A DNA stretch of 61,947 bases from positions 1 to 61,947 of the forward strand of contig CADBCZ010000018.1 in assembly GCA_902793335.1 (NCBI GenBank). Direction: 5' to 3'. Position 1 is the stretch's first letter; each line of letters opens with the position of its first letter. Shown here piece by piece: positions 45,101-53,238 of the stretch. The position numbers and the translations under genes are program-made. Below the pieces are notes generated by a model. It ran no database searches. It saw only the letters and a list, made by a program, of their open reading frames with translations, and was not told the DNA's origin. Source of the DNA: an uncultured Lachnospiraceae bacterium (GTDB taxonomy: Bacteria; Bacillota; Clostridia; Lachnospirales; Lachnospiraceae).

Positions 45101-46651
45101 TTTAAAGTAATAGAACAATGGCTGATATTCATCTGAAAGTGCTGCAATCGGGGTATCAACACCCATAGCACCAATCTGCTCTATTCCATTTAATGCCATA
45201 TTAAGAATTCCCTCATGGTAATTCTCATATGTATAGCCAAATGCTTTCTGAAGACGAGTTCTCTCCTCATCTGTGTATGAAGGAATCTTAGCATTAGGAA
45301 TCTTGATATCCTTAAGCTTTAACAGATTACTGTCAAGCCACTCACCATATGGCTCCTTGTGAGCATATCTCTCCTTGATTTCCTCATCGGAATATATCTT
45401 ATTCTTTGTTGTATCTACAAGAAGCATCTTACCGGGATGAAGTCTTTCCTTCTTAACGATATGTTTTTCGTCAAGGGCAAGCACACCGACTTCTGAAGAT
45501 AAGATAAGACGTCCATCATCCATTACATAATATCTTGATGGGCGGAGACCATTTCTGTCGAGAATGGCACCCATCACATCACCGTCCGAAAACAGAATTG
45601 ATGCAGGTCCGTCCCAAGGCTCCATCATAGTTGCATAATACTGATAGAAGTCTCTCTCCTCCTGTGTAAGTGTATCATTGTGAGCCCAAGGTTCAGGGAT
45701 AGCAATCATAGCTGCAAGAGGAAGCTCCATACCGCTCATAACCAAAAATTCCAATGTGTTGTCAAGCATTGCCGAATCAGAACCGCTTGAAGAGATAACA
45801 GGAAGAACCTTTGTCATATCATCCTCTGAAAGAACGCTTGTATTCATTGTCTCCTCGCGGGCAAGCATTTTATCCGCATTACCTTTAATAGTGTTAATCT
45901 CACCGTTATGAACCATAAAACGGTTAGGATGAGCACGATTCCAACTGGGATTTGTGTTAGTTGAAAATCTTGAATGTACCATAGCTATCGCTGACTCATA
46001 ATCTTTTTCCATAAGGTCTAAGAAAAATGTTCTAAGCTGTCCAACTAAAAACATTCCTTTATATACAATAGTTCTGCATGAAAGAGAAGGCACGTAGGTA
46101 TTAACACTACTCTGCTCAAACTCTCTTCTGATAACATACAATTTTCTATCGAAATCAAGGTCAGTCTCAAAGCCCGCAGGTCTTTCAATAAATACCTGCA
46201 TGATAACCGGCATACATGAACGCGCCTTACTTCCCAAAACTTCAGGTTTGATATCAACCTTTCTCCATCCTAAGATTTTGAGACGTTCCTTCTCAGTAAT
46301 AGTCTCAAACATCTTCTTCGCCTGTCTGGTTTCGAGATCATTTTGTGGGAAAAAGAACATTCCGACACCGTAACCTCTCTCTGCCGGGAGAGTCACTCCC
46401 TGCTCTTTCATCTTACGAACAAAGAATTTATGTGGAATCTGTGTAAGTATTCCTACACCATCACCTGTCTTTCCCTCAGCATCCTTACCGGCTCTGTGTT
46501 CAAGATTCTCCACAATGCTTAATGCGTCTGCAACCAGCTGATGATTTTTCTTTCCATCAATCTGAATGACTGCACCGATACCACAATTATCATGTTCAAA
46601 CTGTGGATCATACAGACCATTTTGTCTTAATTGCTCTAATTCTTTGTTCAT
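42101..46651 (-). CDS. gltB: Glutamate synthase large subunit
   Basis: A 1516-residue enzyme converting glutamine plus 2-oxoglutarate to two glutamates. The class II glutaminase nucleophile is Cys23 (HDNCGIG), so a 22-residue propeptide is likely removed. The FMN/TIM-barrel synthase domain contains the 3Fe-4S cysteines CVMMRVCNKDTCPVG. The C-terminal beta-helix domain (GSGGQSFGAFIPKG, YGATSGEAYIAGMAGERF) is complete. The start follows GGGAGG. It is the main ammonium-assimilation enzyme in the window and is preceded by a leader attenuator. Confidence 0.97.
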   Translation of the reverse strand: MNKELEQLRQNGLYDPQFEHDNCGIGAVIQIDGKKNHQLVADALSIVENLEHRAGKDAEGKTGDGVGILTQIPHKFFVRKMKEQGVTLPAERGYGVGMFFFPQNDLETRQAKKMFETITEKERLKILGWRKVDIKPEVLGSKARSCMPVIMQVFIERPAGFETDLDFDRKLYVIRREFEQSSVNTYVPSLSCRTIVYKGMFLVGQLRTFFLDLMEKDYESAIAMVHSRFSTNTNPSWNRAHPNRFMVHNGEINTIKGNADKMLAREETMNTSVLSEDDMTKVLPVISSSGSDSAMLDNTLEFLVMSGMELPLAAMIAIPEPWAHNDTLTQEERDFYQYYATMMEPWDGPASILFSDGDVMGAILDRNGLRPSRYYVMDDGRLILSSEVGVLALDEKHIVKKERLHPGKMLLVDTTKNKIYSDEEIKERYAHKEPYGEWLDSNLLKLKDIKIPNAKIPSYTDEERTRLQKAFGYTYENYHEGILNMALNGIEQIGAMGVDTPIAALSDEYQPLFYYFKQLFAQVTNPPIDAEREKIVTSRTVYVGKNGNLLEEKPENCHVLKIHNPILTDLDLLKIENFKAEGFKVAKVSILYYKSTPIERVIDHLFVEVDKAYRDGANILILSDRGVDENHVALPSLLAVAAVHRHLVVTKKCTAMSLILESGEPREVHHFATLLGFGASAVNPYLAHSTIKELVDNDLLDKDYYAAVDDYDSAILHGIVKIASKMGISTIQSYQGSKIFEAIGISKEVVDKYFTGTVSRVGGITLDDIANAVDKQHSRAFDPLGLSADMELTAMGRHKARSQGENHRYNPQTIHMLQLSTREGSYDKFVEYTKMVDSEDTGYLRSLMDFNYPKNGVPIEEVESEEEIVKRFKTGAMSYGSISEEAHQTLAIAMNHLHGKSNSGEGGESDERIASAGTKNDRSSAIKQVASGRFGVTSKYLVSAKEIQIKMAQGAKPGEGGHLPGKKVYPWVAKTRHSTPGVSLISPPPHHDIYSIEDLAQLIYDLKNANKNARISVKLVSEAGVGTVAAGVAKAGAQVILVSGYDGGTGAAPLSSIHNAGLPWELGLAETHQTLLSNGLRNQVVIETDGKLMSGRDVAIAALLGAEEFGFATAPLVTLGCVMMRVCNKDTCPVGVATQNPELRKRFAGKPEYVENFMLFIAKQLREYMARLGVRTIDEMVGRTDLLKVKKGLADKQAKIDLGQILVDTSAIDRNLQTFHPELAYDFKLEGTKDEMVLLKDKAIKESIAKGKKSSINIELTNIDRTFGTLLGAEITRHNAEGLQEDTIEINCKGSGGQSFGAFIPKGLTLNLTGDSNDYFGKGLSGGKLIVHAPEDAKYDPSENIIIGNVALYGATSGEAYIAGMAGERFCIRNSGVTAVVEGVGEHGCEYMTGGHAVILGPTGKNFAAGMSGGVAYVLDEENHLYKNLNKQLVNMEKVELKNDKEELKRMIENHVRYTGSKKGQMILDNFDEYIGKFKKIIPTDYKEMLRLTARNEEQGMDREQAQIEAFTELVG

Positions 46652-46673
46652 GATTTTTCCTCCCTAGAACGCG

Positions 46674-46715
46674 CAAAAGGGTGCTTCGAGTAAAAACCTC
46701 GAAACACCCTTGCTT
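46674..46715 (-). terminator. Attenuator-type hairpin (AAGCAAGGG) before gltB
   Basis: On the minus strand GCAAGGGTGTTTCGAG pairs with CTCGAAGCACCCTTTTGC around a loop of T residues. The T-run after the stem is short. It lies about 70 bases after the promoter and ends about 20 bases before the start codon, close to the ribosome binding site. It could therefore affect termination or translation. Confidence 0.65.
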
Positions 46716-46783
46716 CTTATTTTCAATATTTAAATATTAATTATTCACTTATAATATAAATGTTATATATTTCGCCTTTGAAA

Positions 46784-46821
46784 TACTACGTATAGTATAA
46801 GACTTTATTTGTAAATGTCAA
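46784..46821 (-). promoter_or_regulatory. gltB promoter with overlapping palindrome
   Basis: TTGACA (46816-46821), a 16-base spacer and TATACT (46794-46799) form a strong promoter on the minus strand. The inverted repeat TACTA-CGTA-TAGTA at 46784-46797 overlaps the -10 box and start site, a typical repressor position. Confidence 0.65.
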
Positions 46822-47060
46822 GAAAAAATTTGATATAACATTACAAATTATTCAATTTTTATTTTTACAAAAATTATTCCTAATTTGATTTTTCCTTGCA
46901 AAAGTCATATAATTATAAAATATATAATATGATGCCAAGTTTAGAAGATAAATACACAAATTGCGTAGCAATGTAGTCGTTCGTGGGCATCAATTGGGGC
47001 ATAATACCTTTTGACCCCAAAATCATAATATCTATAATCAAAGGATTTGTGTAAATAAAA
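46822..47060 (+). promoter_or_regulatory. Promoter and structured leader upstream of the membrane protein gene
   Basis: On the plus strand TTGATT, a 17-base spacer and TATAAT (ending near 46915) form a promoter. Downstream, GATGCC near 46931 can pair with GGGCATC near 46985, enclosing ATTGC-GTA-GCAAT; then TTGGGG pairs with CCCCAA around 46994-47020. These three stems in 90 bases look like a structured leader RNA. I match it to no known riboswitch class. Confidence 0.4.
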
Positions 47061-47078
47061 TGCACATTGGTGAAAAAA

Positions 47079-48164
47079 ATGGATCGAATATGGAATGCTC
47101 TTCGCTATGGTGACCGCGAAACAAGAAAATGTATAGGTAGCGTAATCTTATTTATTGTGATAGGTATTGTTCTGATAGTTGTATCCGGGCTTACCGGAAA
47201 AATCGGACTTTTCATAGTTGGAATGTTATGTGGTGTAGTCGCTTTGATAATCTCCCAGACATTTACTTTGGTAGATGATGACTTTGTTGCGGAAACAGGA
47301 AAAAATGGTGAGAAAGAAAGTGTTTCTTCTGTGTCTGTAAGAAAAATCGGAGGAACAACTAATTCTTCTAACAAAACAAAAAGTGAAAAAAAAGATGCCA
47401 CTTCAAATATTAAAGAAAATGACAAAAAAGAAGATACCGAGAAAAACAAAGAAGTCGAATCCTCTGATGAAAACAGATACAATATTTATACTGAACAGGT
47501 ATTAAAAAAGATTAAAAAGAAATACCGTGTAAAAAAAGACCATCGACCTATAATGATAGATCACTCAAAAACATACAATATAAAAGAATGTCCTGCTTTT
47601 ATCTGGCGTGTCCACAGCAAAGTGTATATGTTATTATTGGAAAAAGAGCCAAGAAAAATATGTATTTCCAGAGATATGATTCATAATGTCAGCTACAAAC
47701 CGGGAATAAAGGCAGACAGAACGAAAGAATATGTTGCATTTCATAAGGAAAACCTTATAACCAGTGTTTTTTCTTCTTATCTGCCCGACTATTATTCTTC
47801 AAAAGTCAAAAATGATCCTTTAAAGATTAAAAATCTTTTTATGATATATCCTGATATATGCATCACCAACAGAAGTATCTCTCAGGTCATGGATCTTTTA
47901 TATCTTAATTTCATGCCTGAAGACAAGATAACAACTTCCGATAAGCTTAATGGTTATTTCAAAAAAATATACGCCGCCAACATTTTATACAAGGATAAAG
48001 TATATACTATCACCGAATACAAAGAAGCTGTAGAAAGTACTCTCGGCGAGATGGTTTATGCTGAAATGCCCGAGCGTGAATACAGTTTAACCTTAGCTAA
48101 TCTTGTAAAAGGCAGACTTATATCTCAGGAATATGCTGATTATTATCTTGAGCGTAGAAAGTAA
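47079..48164 (+). CDS. Membrane-anchored protein of unknown function
   Basis: The protein begins MDRIWNALRYGDRETRKCIG. Two hydrophobic segments follow (about residues 18-38 and 42-64), then a Lys/Glu/Ser-rich low-complexity linker to about residue 145, and a folded C-terminal part of about 215 residues (PAFIWRVHSKVYMLLLEKEP, MDLLYLNFMPEDKITTSDKL). TTG and GTG starts at 47067 and 47070 are alternatives; none has a strong ribosome binding site. No family recognised. It converges on the FtsX-like gene with 33 bases between. Confidence 0.7.
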   Translation: MDRIWNALRYGDRETRKCIGSVILFIVIGIVLIVVSGLTGKIGLFIVGMLCGVVALIISQTFTLVDDDFVAETGKNGEKESVSSVSVRKIGGTTNSSNKTKSEKKDATSNIKENDKKEDTEKNKEVESSDENRYNIYTEQVLKKIKKKYRVKKDHRPIMIDHSKTYNIKECPAFIWRVHSKVYMLLLEKEPRKICISRDMIHNVSYKPGIKADRTKEYVAFHKENLITSVFSSYLPDYYSSKVKNDPLKIKNLFMIYPDICITNRSISQVMDLLYLNFMPEDKITTSDKLNGYFKKIYAANILYKDKVYTITEYKEAVESTLGEMVYAEMPEREYSLTLANLVKGRLISQEYADYYLERRK

Positions 48165-48197
48165 GTATACAGAAAGTTACCCAATCAGCCATCGCTT

Positions 48198-50123
48198 TCA
48201 GTCTTGGCTTCTTAATCTTTCAACAATACTGTTTTTGCTTATATTCCTATATGCAACTATAGGTATCACAATCACCAAAACCAATATTACAGGCAGGCAA
48301 ATTGCAATCGCAGTTAAAGAGAATTTCCACTTAAACATCGGGAAGTTATTAACAAAAGTCTTTATTAATGTTACATTTAAAATTGCCGAAAGAATACACG
48401 ATAAAACTGATGCACCTGCAAAGTATACCATTCCTTCTTTAATCAACTTATGTCTTAACTGTCTACCTGTCATTCCGACAGCCTCAAACATCGCAAATTC
48501 CTTACTTCTGACCACAATCGAGGCTATCATGGTATTAGCAAAATTCATTATACCAATCACAAAAAACACTGTTCCTATTACCGCTCCGGCTTTTGCAAAC
48601 AACTCTCCAAAAGATTTATTATCCTCAACCACGCTCTTTTTTGAAGAATAAGAAAGACTAGAATTTGAAGTTTTTGTATAATCCTTCAACCACTCCTCAA
48701 ATTGCATTTCATTACTGTCCTCAACCTCAATCAAAGAACGCATTGGATCACATTCACCGTTAAGTGAGAGATATTCCTCTTCAGGAAGAATATAATTACT
48801 TTCTATAAAATCATATACCGGATACTCCACTACCATAGGTATATCAGCAACCGCATATACCGTATATTCTTTACTGACATCCGACCCTGCACTGCTTAAA
48901 GAAACCTTATCACCGGGATTAACAACATTTACAAACCCATCATTAGCATATTGCCATCTCTCCGAAATAACATATTCTCCCGAATTGAACTTCTCCCAGT
49001 CAATGCTCTTAGTACCGTCAATAGTCACAACATCCCTAAGCTTTTCTACTGCCAGTTCTCCCATTCCATACGTATGACCGGTTATAGATCTTTGAGCTTC
49101 AATTTCATTTATAAAATCATTTACACCATATCCCTCAAAAGAATAGTAATTTTCCACAATCTGTTTTACTATCTCATCCGACAAAAAACCTGATTTAACT
49201 TCATTCCATGTTTCCTGACCAAATTTACAACTCTCATCATTAACATAAATGTTTCCTATTCTTTCAACACCATCCTGTTTCTTCACCTCATCTAAAAATC
49301 CCGTATTGACTCCCTGGGTATTTTTATAATCAGTACCAGCATTGTCAAGCAGATAATCCTGAACACAGAAATCACTGACAATAAACTCATCTAAAAGACC
49401 GTTCGGATTAAAGCTGTTCATCATAGTGTAGACACTATTGAACATCATAAGTGAAAGTGTCAAAGAGACAATCACCGTCAGATATTTCCTCTTTGTCTTT
49501 TTTCCGGGTGCACCCGAATATCTTAATGCCTCAACAGGTGAAACCTTTGATGCTTTTTTACATGGTCTTATTGCACTTATCAGCACTGTGATATACGAAA
49601 ATATTGCAGTGAATAATATTATTAATATATTAAAATGAATGCTTCCCTTATTATTACAAACTGTATTTATATGCGGGGCAATCATAGGAAGAAGCCATCC
49701 TCCAAAACCTACACCAATAACGAGACCGATTGGAATAGCAAATTTACTGATTATTTTTACTCTTACATTAACAATATCCTTTATCTGCTTTTTTGATGTA
49801 CCGATAGTTTTCAACAGCCCATACTCCTGTATATCAGTAATAACATTTAAATCAAATATATTATGAATTATAAGATAGCCTGACAGCATAAATATCAAAA
49901 TCAGCGCAAGACCTACAATAAGCGCTGTCGGATCTATATAAGCACTATACTGATCCACAGAAGACTGTCTGAATTCATACATCAAACTCTCCACCACAGT
50001 AAACAGTGAAGAAAACAAAGTTGATGTCAATACAACCGCCAGTGCAATCAGCGAATACTTATTGGTTTTTGATTTAATTGAACTTACAGCTATTTTTTTT
50101 ATTACTTTTCTTGACTTTGCCAT
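48198..50123 (-). CDS. FtsX/MacB-like ABC transporter permease
   Basis: A 641-residue membrane protein with FtsX-type topology. An N-terminal helix (about 20-45) precedes a three-helix block (about 65-200) with the cytoplasmic GLLKTIGTSKKQIKDIV motif. A large extracellular domain covers about 235-510, and a second three-helix block has EFAMFEAVGMTGRQLRHKLI. Such permeases pair with an ATPase, usually encoded next door; none is present here, so it may use one encoded elsewhere or be an orphan. Lipoprotein export or antimicrobial peptide handling are family roles. Start follows GGAAAGGATAG. Confidence 0.85.
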   Translation of the reverse strand: MAKSRKVIKKIAVSSIKSKTNKYSLIALAVVLTSTLFSSLFTVVESLMYEFRQSSVDQYSAYIDPTALIVGLALILIFMLSGYLIIHNIFDLNVITDIQEYGLLKTIGTSKKQIKDIVNVRVKIISKFAIPIGLVIGVGFGGWLLPMIAPHINTVCNNKGSIHFNILIILFTAIFSYITVLISAIRPCKKASKVSPVEALRYSGAPGKKTKRKYLTVIVSLTLSLMMFNSVYTMMNSFNPNGLLDEFIVSDFCVQDYLLDNAGTDYKNTQGVNTGFLDEVKKQDGVERIGNIYVNDESCKFGQETWNEVKSGFLSDEIVKQIVENYYSFEGYGVNDFINEIEAQRSITGHTYGMGELAVEKLRDVVTIDGTKSIDWEKFNSGEYVISERWQYANDGFVNVVNPGDKVSLSSAGSDVSKEYTVYAVADIPMVVEYPVYDFIESNYILPEEEYLSLNGECDPMRSLIEVEDSNEMQFEEWLKDYTKTSNSSLSYSSKKSVVEDNKSFGELFAKAGAVIGTVFFVIGIMNFANTMIASIVVRSKEFAMFEAVGMTGRQLRHKLIKEGMVYFAGASVLSCILSAILNVTLIKTFVNNFPMFKWKFSLTAIAICLPVILVLVIVIPIVAYRNISKNSIVERLRSQD

Positions 50124-50306
50124 AATATCTATCCTTTCCAGCCTGAGTTAGCTCTTTATTATCTCCTTGTTCCTACTCACAAAGAATAACACACCATTCT
50201 TTCCAGATTATTTCAAGATTATAACGGTTTTGAAAGAATTACTCGTACAGTAATATATCCATACTCAAATACATAAATTAGTATAAAGCTTCAACGAGCA
50301 CCTCTT

Positions 50307-51092
50307 ATGTTCGAATCAACCTATAACTCAATTAACTTCATGAAATATATAACCCTTCTGCTGCTACTCATCGTCTTTCTCTACGGAATTATACATATCA
50401 CTGACACGACAGATACCATGACGGTTTCACATATAAACTACTCAGAGCTTCCCATTTACTGTGTAGATACCAGAGAGCCGATAATAGCGCTTACCTTTGA
50501 TAGTGCCTGGGGAACGGAAGATCTTAATGAAATACTATCTGTTCTTAAAAAACATAATGCTCCGGCTGTGTTTTTTGTGACCGGTGACTGGGCACGTACC
50601 AATCCGGATGCAATCCGTTTAATAAATGATTCCGGTCATGAAATAGGTAATCATGGTGATAATCATAAACATATGCCTACCTTGTCCAAGAAAGAAATTG
50701 CAGCAGAAATACAGGGATGTCACAATGCCGTATATGAAATAACAGGAAAAGATATGACTTTATTTCGTGCCCCATACAGCGACTGGAGTGAATCTGTCGT
50801 CGATGTGGCACACATGATGGGATATTTTGCCATCAATCATTCAGTTGACAGTCTCGACTGGAAAGATTACGGTACGGAACATATCATCAAACAAATTTGC
50901 GATAATACAAATCTTAAAAATGGCAGCATAATTCTCATGCATAATGGAGCAAAATATACCAGATATGCTTTAGATCAGACACTGACCAAGCTTGAAGAAA
51001 AAGGCTTTCATTTTGTTTCACTTAATGATCTGATTTATAATTCCGATTACTACATCGAGCATACCGGAAAACAATTTTTAAGAAATAAATAA
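50307..51092 (+). CDS. Polysaccharide deacetylase (PdaB/NodB-like), membrane-anchored
   Basis: An N-terminal helix (about residues 12-30) anchors a NodB domain outside the cell. Motif 1 is ALTFDSAWGTEDL, the PdaB-style version with one aspartate changed, and motif 2 is GHEIGNHGDNHKHM with two histidines for the metal. RAPYSDWSE and ILMHNGAKY complete the set. It probably deacetylates peptidoglycan or another glycan. Starts at 50307 or 50340 are both possible. Confidence 0.88.
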   Translation: MFESTYNSINFMKYITLLLLLIVFLYGIIHITDTTDTMTVSHINYSELPIYCVDTREPIIALTFDSAWGTEDLNEILSVLKKHNAPAVFFVTGDWARTNPDAIRLINDSGHEIGNHGDNHKHMPTLSKKEIAAEIQGCHNAVYEITGKDMTLFRAPYSDWSESVVDVAHMMGYFAINHSVDSLDWKDYGTEHIIKQICDNTNLKNGSIILMHNGAKYTRYALDQTLTKLEEKGFHFVSLNDLIYNSDYYIEHTGKQFLRNK

Positions 51093-51367
51093 ATGTGTGA
51101 CAATCAATGTAATCAACTGTTATGAATAATAACTTTCTTTCTTTCACATACTAATGCTGATGTATATCTTATATCTAAAAAAATTTACATCATTTATTGT
51201 ATAGTTAATTGCGAAACTCCATGAATTGTAAATTGCGTTGTGCATGTTATACAAATTCCATAAGCACGGTGCTTTCGAGCCGCCGGCACTTAACGAATGC
51301 GAAGCATAAGTTTAGTACCGTTGCGAGCGACGAGCAGCGAGAGCGTGCCTGCGTTGGATTGTATAAC
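51093..51367. other. Intergenic region upstream of the lipoprotein gene
   Basis: The left 115 bases are AT-rich with no clear feature. The remainder is occupied by a palindromic repeat element (51208-51375). No convincing ribosome binding site precedes the lipoprotein ATG. Confidence 0.5.
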
Positions 51368-51375
51368 ATGCACAA
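51208..51375 (+). repeat. Palindromic repeat element, copy A
   Basis: It begins TTGCGAAACTC and contains arms TTGTGCATGTTATACAA (51238-51254) and TTGTATAACATGCACAA (51359-51375), which pair to form one long hairpin. The interior has GAATGCGAAGCATAAG and GAGCGACGAGCAGCGAGAGCG, shared in reverse with copy C. The left 80 bases match copy B. Unlike copies B and C it has no matching right terminal repeat. The right arm includes the lipoprotein start codon. Confidence 0.8.
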
Positions 51376-51943
51376 AAGCAAAAAAGTCAAACAATTAATC
51401 ACGCTTTGCATTGTCTGCTCTTTTTTTGCATTGAATCTTACGGGATGTGGATCTAAGAATGCAAAATCGTATAGCGGAAACAATGACACTGACAAAAATG
51501 ATCTCTCGGAAGACCTTTCAGATGCAACTAAGGATGTTGCAGACGGTGTGGTAGACGGGGCCAAAGACGTAGCAGACGGAATAGGCGATGCAACCGACGA
51601 CCTCCTGGGCGATGGTGGTTTCGACAACTACGCTGATGCTCATGATTATTTTCTTGAAGCAATGAGTAACTATCATTCCGATGCTAAATTTGAACTTAGA
51701 AATGAAGATAAGAAGCTAAATAACTATCAGGAGGGATCAAAGGGATATCACTTCTACCTGTATGATACAAGTCGTAACAAAGACGGAGAACAGTTTGGTG
51801 AGTTCTACGTGGATGCAACATCCGGAAGAATATATCAGAAAGGTAACGACAATTCTATTTCTGAGTACCCTGCCACCTCAGGAAAGTTGAGTTCTCAAAA
51901 TGGCTATTTTACAAGCAAGCAGGGGAAAGTATACGTAAGATAA
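51368..51943 (+). CDS. Lipoprotein of unknown function
   Basis: The N-terminus MHKSKKVKQLITLCIVCSFF is a signal peptide ending in a lipobox LTGC. A low-complexity segment follows with repeated DVADG/DATDD units, then a compact C-terminal domain of about 100 residues (YADAHDYFLEAMSNYHSDAK, EFYVDATSGRIYQKG). The start at 51368 is chosen for the signal peptide; it lies within a palindromic repeat arm, with no clear ribosome binding site. Longer readings through the repeat are not credible. No family recognised. Confidence 0.75.
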   Translation: MHKSKKVKQLITLCIVCSFFALNLTGCGSKNAKSYSGNNDTDKNDLSEDLSDATKDVADGVVDGAKDVADGIGDATDDLLGDGGFDNYADAHDYFLEAMSNYHSDAKFELRNEDKKLNNYQEGSKGYHFYLYDTSRNKDGEQFGEFYVDATSGRIYQKGNDNSISEYPATSGKLSSQNGYFTSKQGKVYVR

Positions 51944-51952
51944 TATACACTT

Positions 51953-51987
51953 AAAAAGGAACGGTTTTACTCATCCGTTCCTTTTTT
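51953..51987. terminator. Bidirectional terminator between the lipoprotein and GH25 genes
   Basis: AAAAAGGAACGG pairs with CCGTTCCTTTTTT around a ten-base loop, with T-runs on both strands. The GH25 stop codon lies in the loop, so the last codons of that gene are part of the stem. Confidence 0.85.
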
Positions 51988-53205
51988 GCTTTCTCCTAAT
52001 TTATCCAGGTATAAAATATTCAAATCCACATCACCATTTACACCTGGAATACTTCCAGTATTGGATTGCTGCCACATATAGAAATCACCGGAATATCCGG
52101 TAGTTGCTGTATAATTGGCAAGCCAGACAGGATGTTTGTTTTCATTTGTCCATACACTGTCCAAAAAATTTCTACTGCTATATAAACAGGCATCATATCC
52201 ATAAGCTTTTACCGAATTACAGAATGTTTCAAAACAATTGTTAATATCATGCAGATTCATAGCATATTTAGGGAAATGCGAAAAGTCCTCCCAGTCATAT
52301 GCTATTGGAAAATCCAGTTCCTCTCCCGACAGAGCACTCATCATATAGTCAACATTTTTCTTAACCTGTTCTGTACTGTTCTCCTCGGCGTGCCAGTATA
52401 CTCCAACCTTAAGTCCCGCTGCTTTTGCATGTTCGATATTGCTTTTGAAATATTTATCAATATATTCACTGCCATCATCAAAACCGCCGATTCTTATGAT
52501 AACAAATTCACAACCGGCATCTTTGACTTTGACATAATCTACATCCTCCTGCCATCTTGACACGTCTATACCAAGAGAAGTATTGTCATTCTTATATGTT
52601 GTTTTAAATGTTTCAAAATCCTGTTTCGGTTTCTCGGAAGAAGTATTACCTGCACCCCCATCACCTGTCGATGTGGATGAATCAGCATACACGTTAACGA
52701 CCATTTTACCTGTTGTCGTATGACCTGCTTTATCTGTAAGCTTAAGAGTCAACGGGTAAGAACCTGTCGCAGAAGTATTGACCTCACCTTCAGTTTCCAG
52801 TTCCGGTAATTTATCAACATCATCCGCATAACCGACATAATCCAATATATAAAATGGAGTCCCCTCTTTGATACTGACACTGCTTGGAAGAACAAGAAAT
52901 ACAGGTGCACTCACATCGTCATCTACAGTCAACTCCTGCGTTGTCTCCTCCACGTACTCCTGTGTTGTCACTTCAGCTTCCGTAACCGGCTCTGTCGATA
53001 TCTCCGTTGTTGATACCGTAGCCCTGTCTGCTGCAATCTGCGCAGCCATATCAACTTCCGTTTCCGTAACTTCAGTGGTATCTGATTCAGACAACTGGCT
53101 AGAAACCATATCCTTTACTCCCTTAACTATAAACAGAAAGAGTGCAACCATAACCACTATTCCGATAACGTAGAAAATGATTTTTTTCGTATTATCTTCA
53201 CTCAT
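51967..53205 (-). CDS. Membrane-anchored GH25 lysozyme
   Basis: A cell-wall muramidase. An N-terminal helix (about residues 8-26) is followed by a Thr/Glu-rich linker, an Ig-like/cadherin-like domain (about 98-180; PVFLVLPSSVSIKEG, GSYPLTLKLTDKAGHTT), and a GH25 domain from about residue 205. The GH25 catalytic motifs are LGIDVSRWQ, DFPIAYDWED and DVDLNILY at the end. 412 residues. It probably trims peptidoglycan during growth rather than acting as a phage lysin, as no phage genes are nearby. Confidence 0.9.
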   Translation of the reverse strand: MSEDNTKKIIFYVIGIVVMVALFLFIVKGVKDMVSSQLSESDTTEVTETEVDMAAQIAADRATVSTTEISTEPVTEAEVTTQEYVEETTQELTVDDDVSAPVFLVLPSSVSIKEGTPFYILDYVGYADDVDKLPELETEGEVNTSATGSYPLTLKLTDKAGHTTTGKMVVNVYADSSTSTGDGGAGNTSSEKPKQDFETFKTTYKNDNTSLGIDVSRWQEDVDYVKVKDAGCEFVIIRIGGFDDGSEYIDKYFKSNIEHAKAAGLKVGVYWHAEENSTEQVKKNVDYMMSALSGEELDFPIAYDWEDFSHFPKYAMNLHDINNCFETFCNSVKAYGYDACLYSSRNFLDSVWTNENKHPVWLANYTATTGYSGDFYMWQQSNTGSIPGVNGDVDLNILYLDKLGESKKGTDE

Positions 53206-53238
53206 ATTATCATTCTCTCCATTTTCTATATATTATAA

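Noticed and set aside
14275-46715. ANTAR or RAT (BglG-type) antiterminator sites as an explanation for the leader hairpins
   Set aside because: No pair of hexaloops with A1/G4 and no RAT-like sequence is visible, and at pxpB there is no room for an upstream stem before the terminator. No ANTAR or BglG-type protein is encoded in the window.
51209-51367. Longer N-terminus for the lipoprotein read through the palindromic element
   Set aside because: It would place the signal peptide at residue 54 and translate repeat arms; the ATG at 51368 gives a correct signal peptide.
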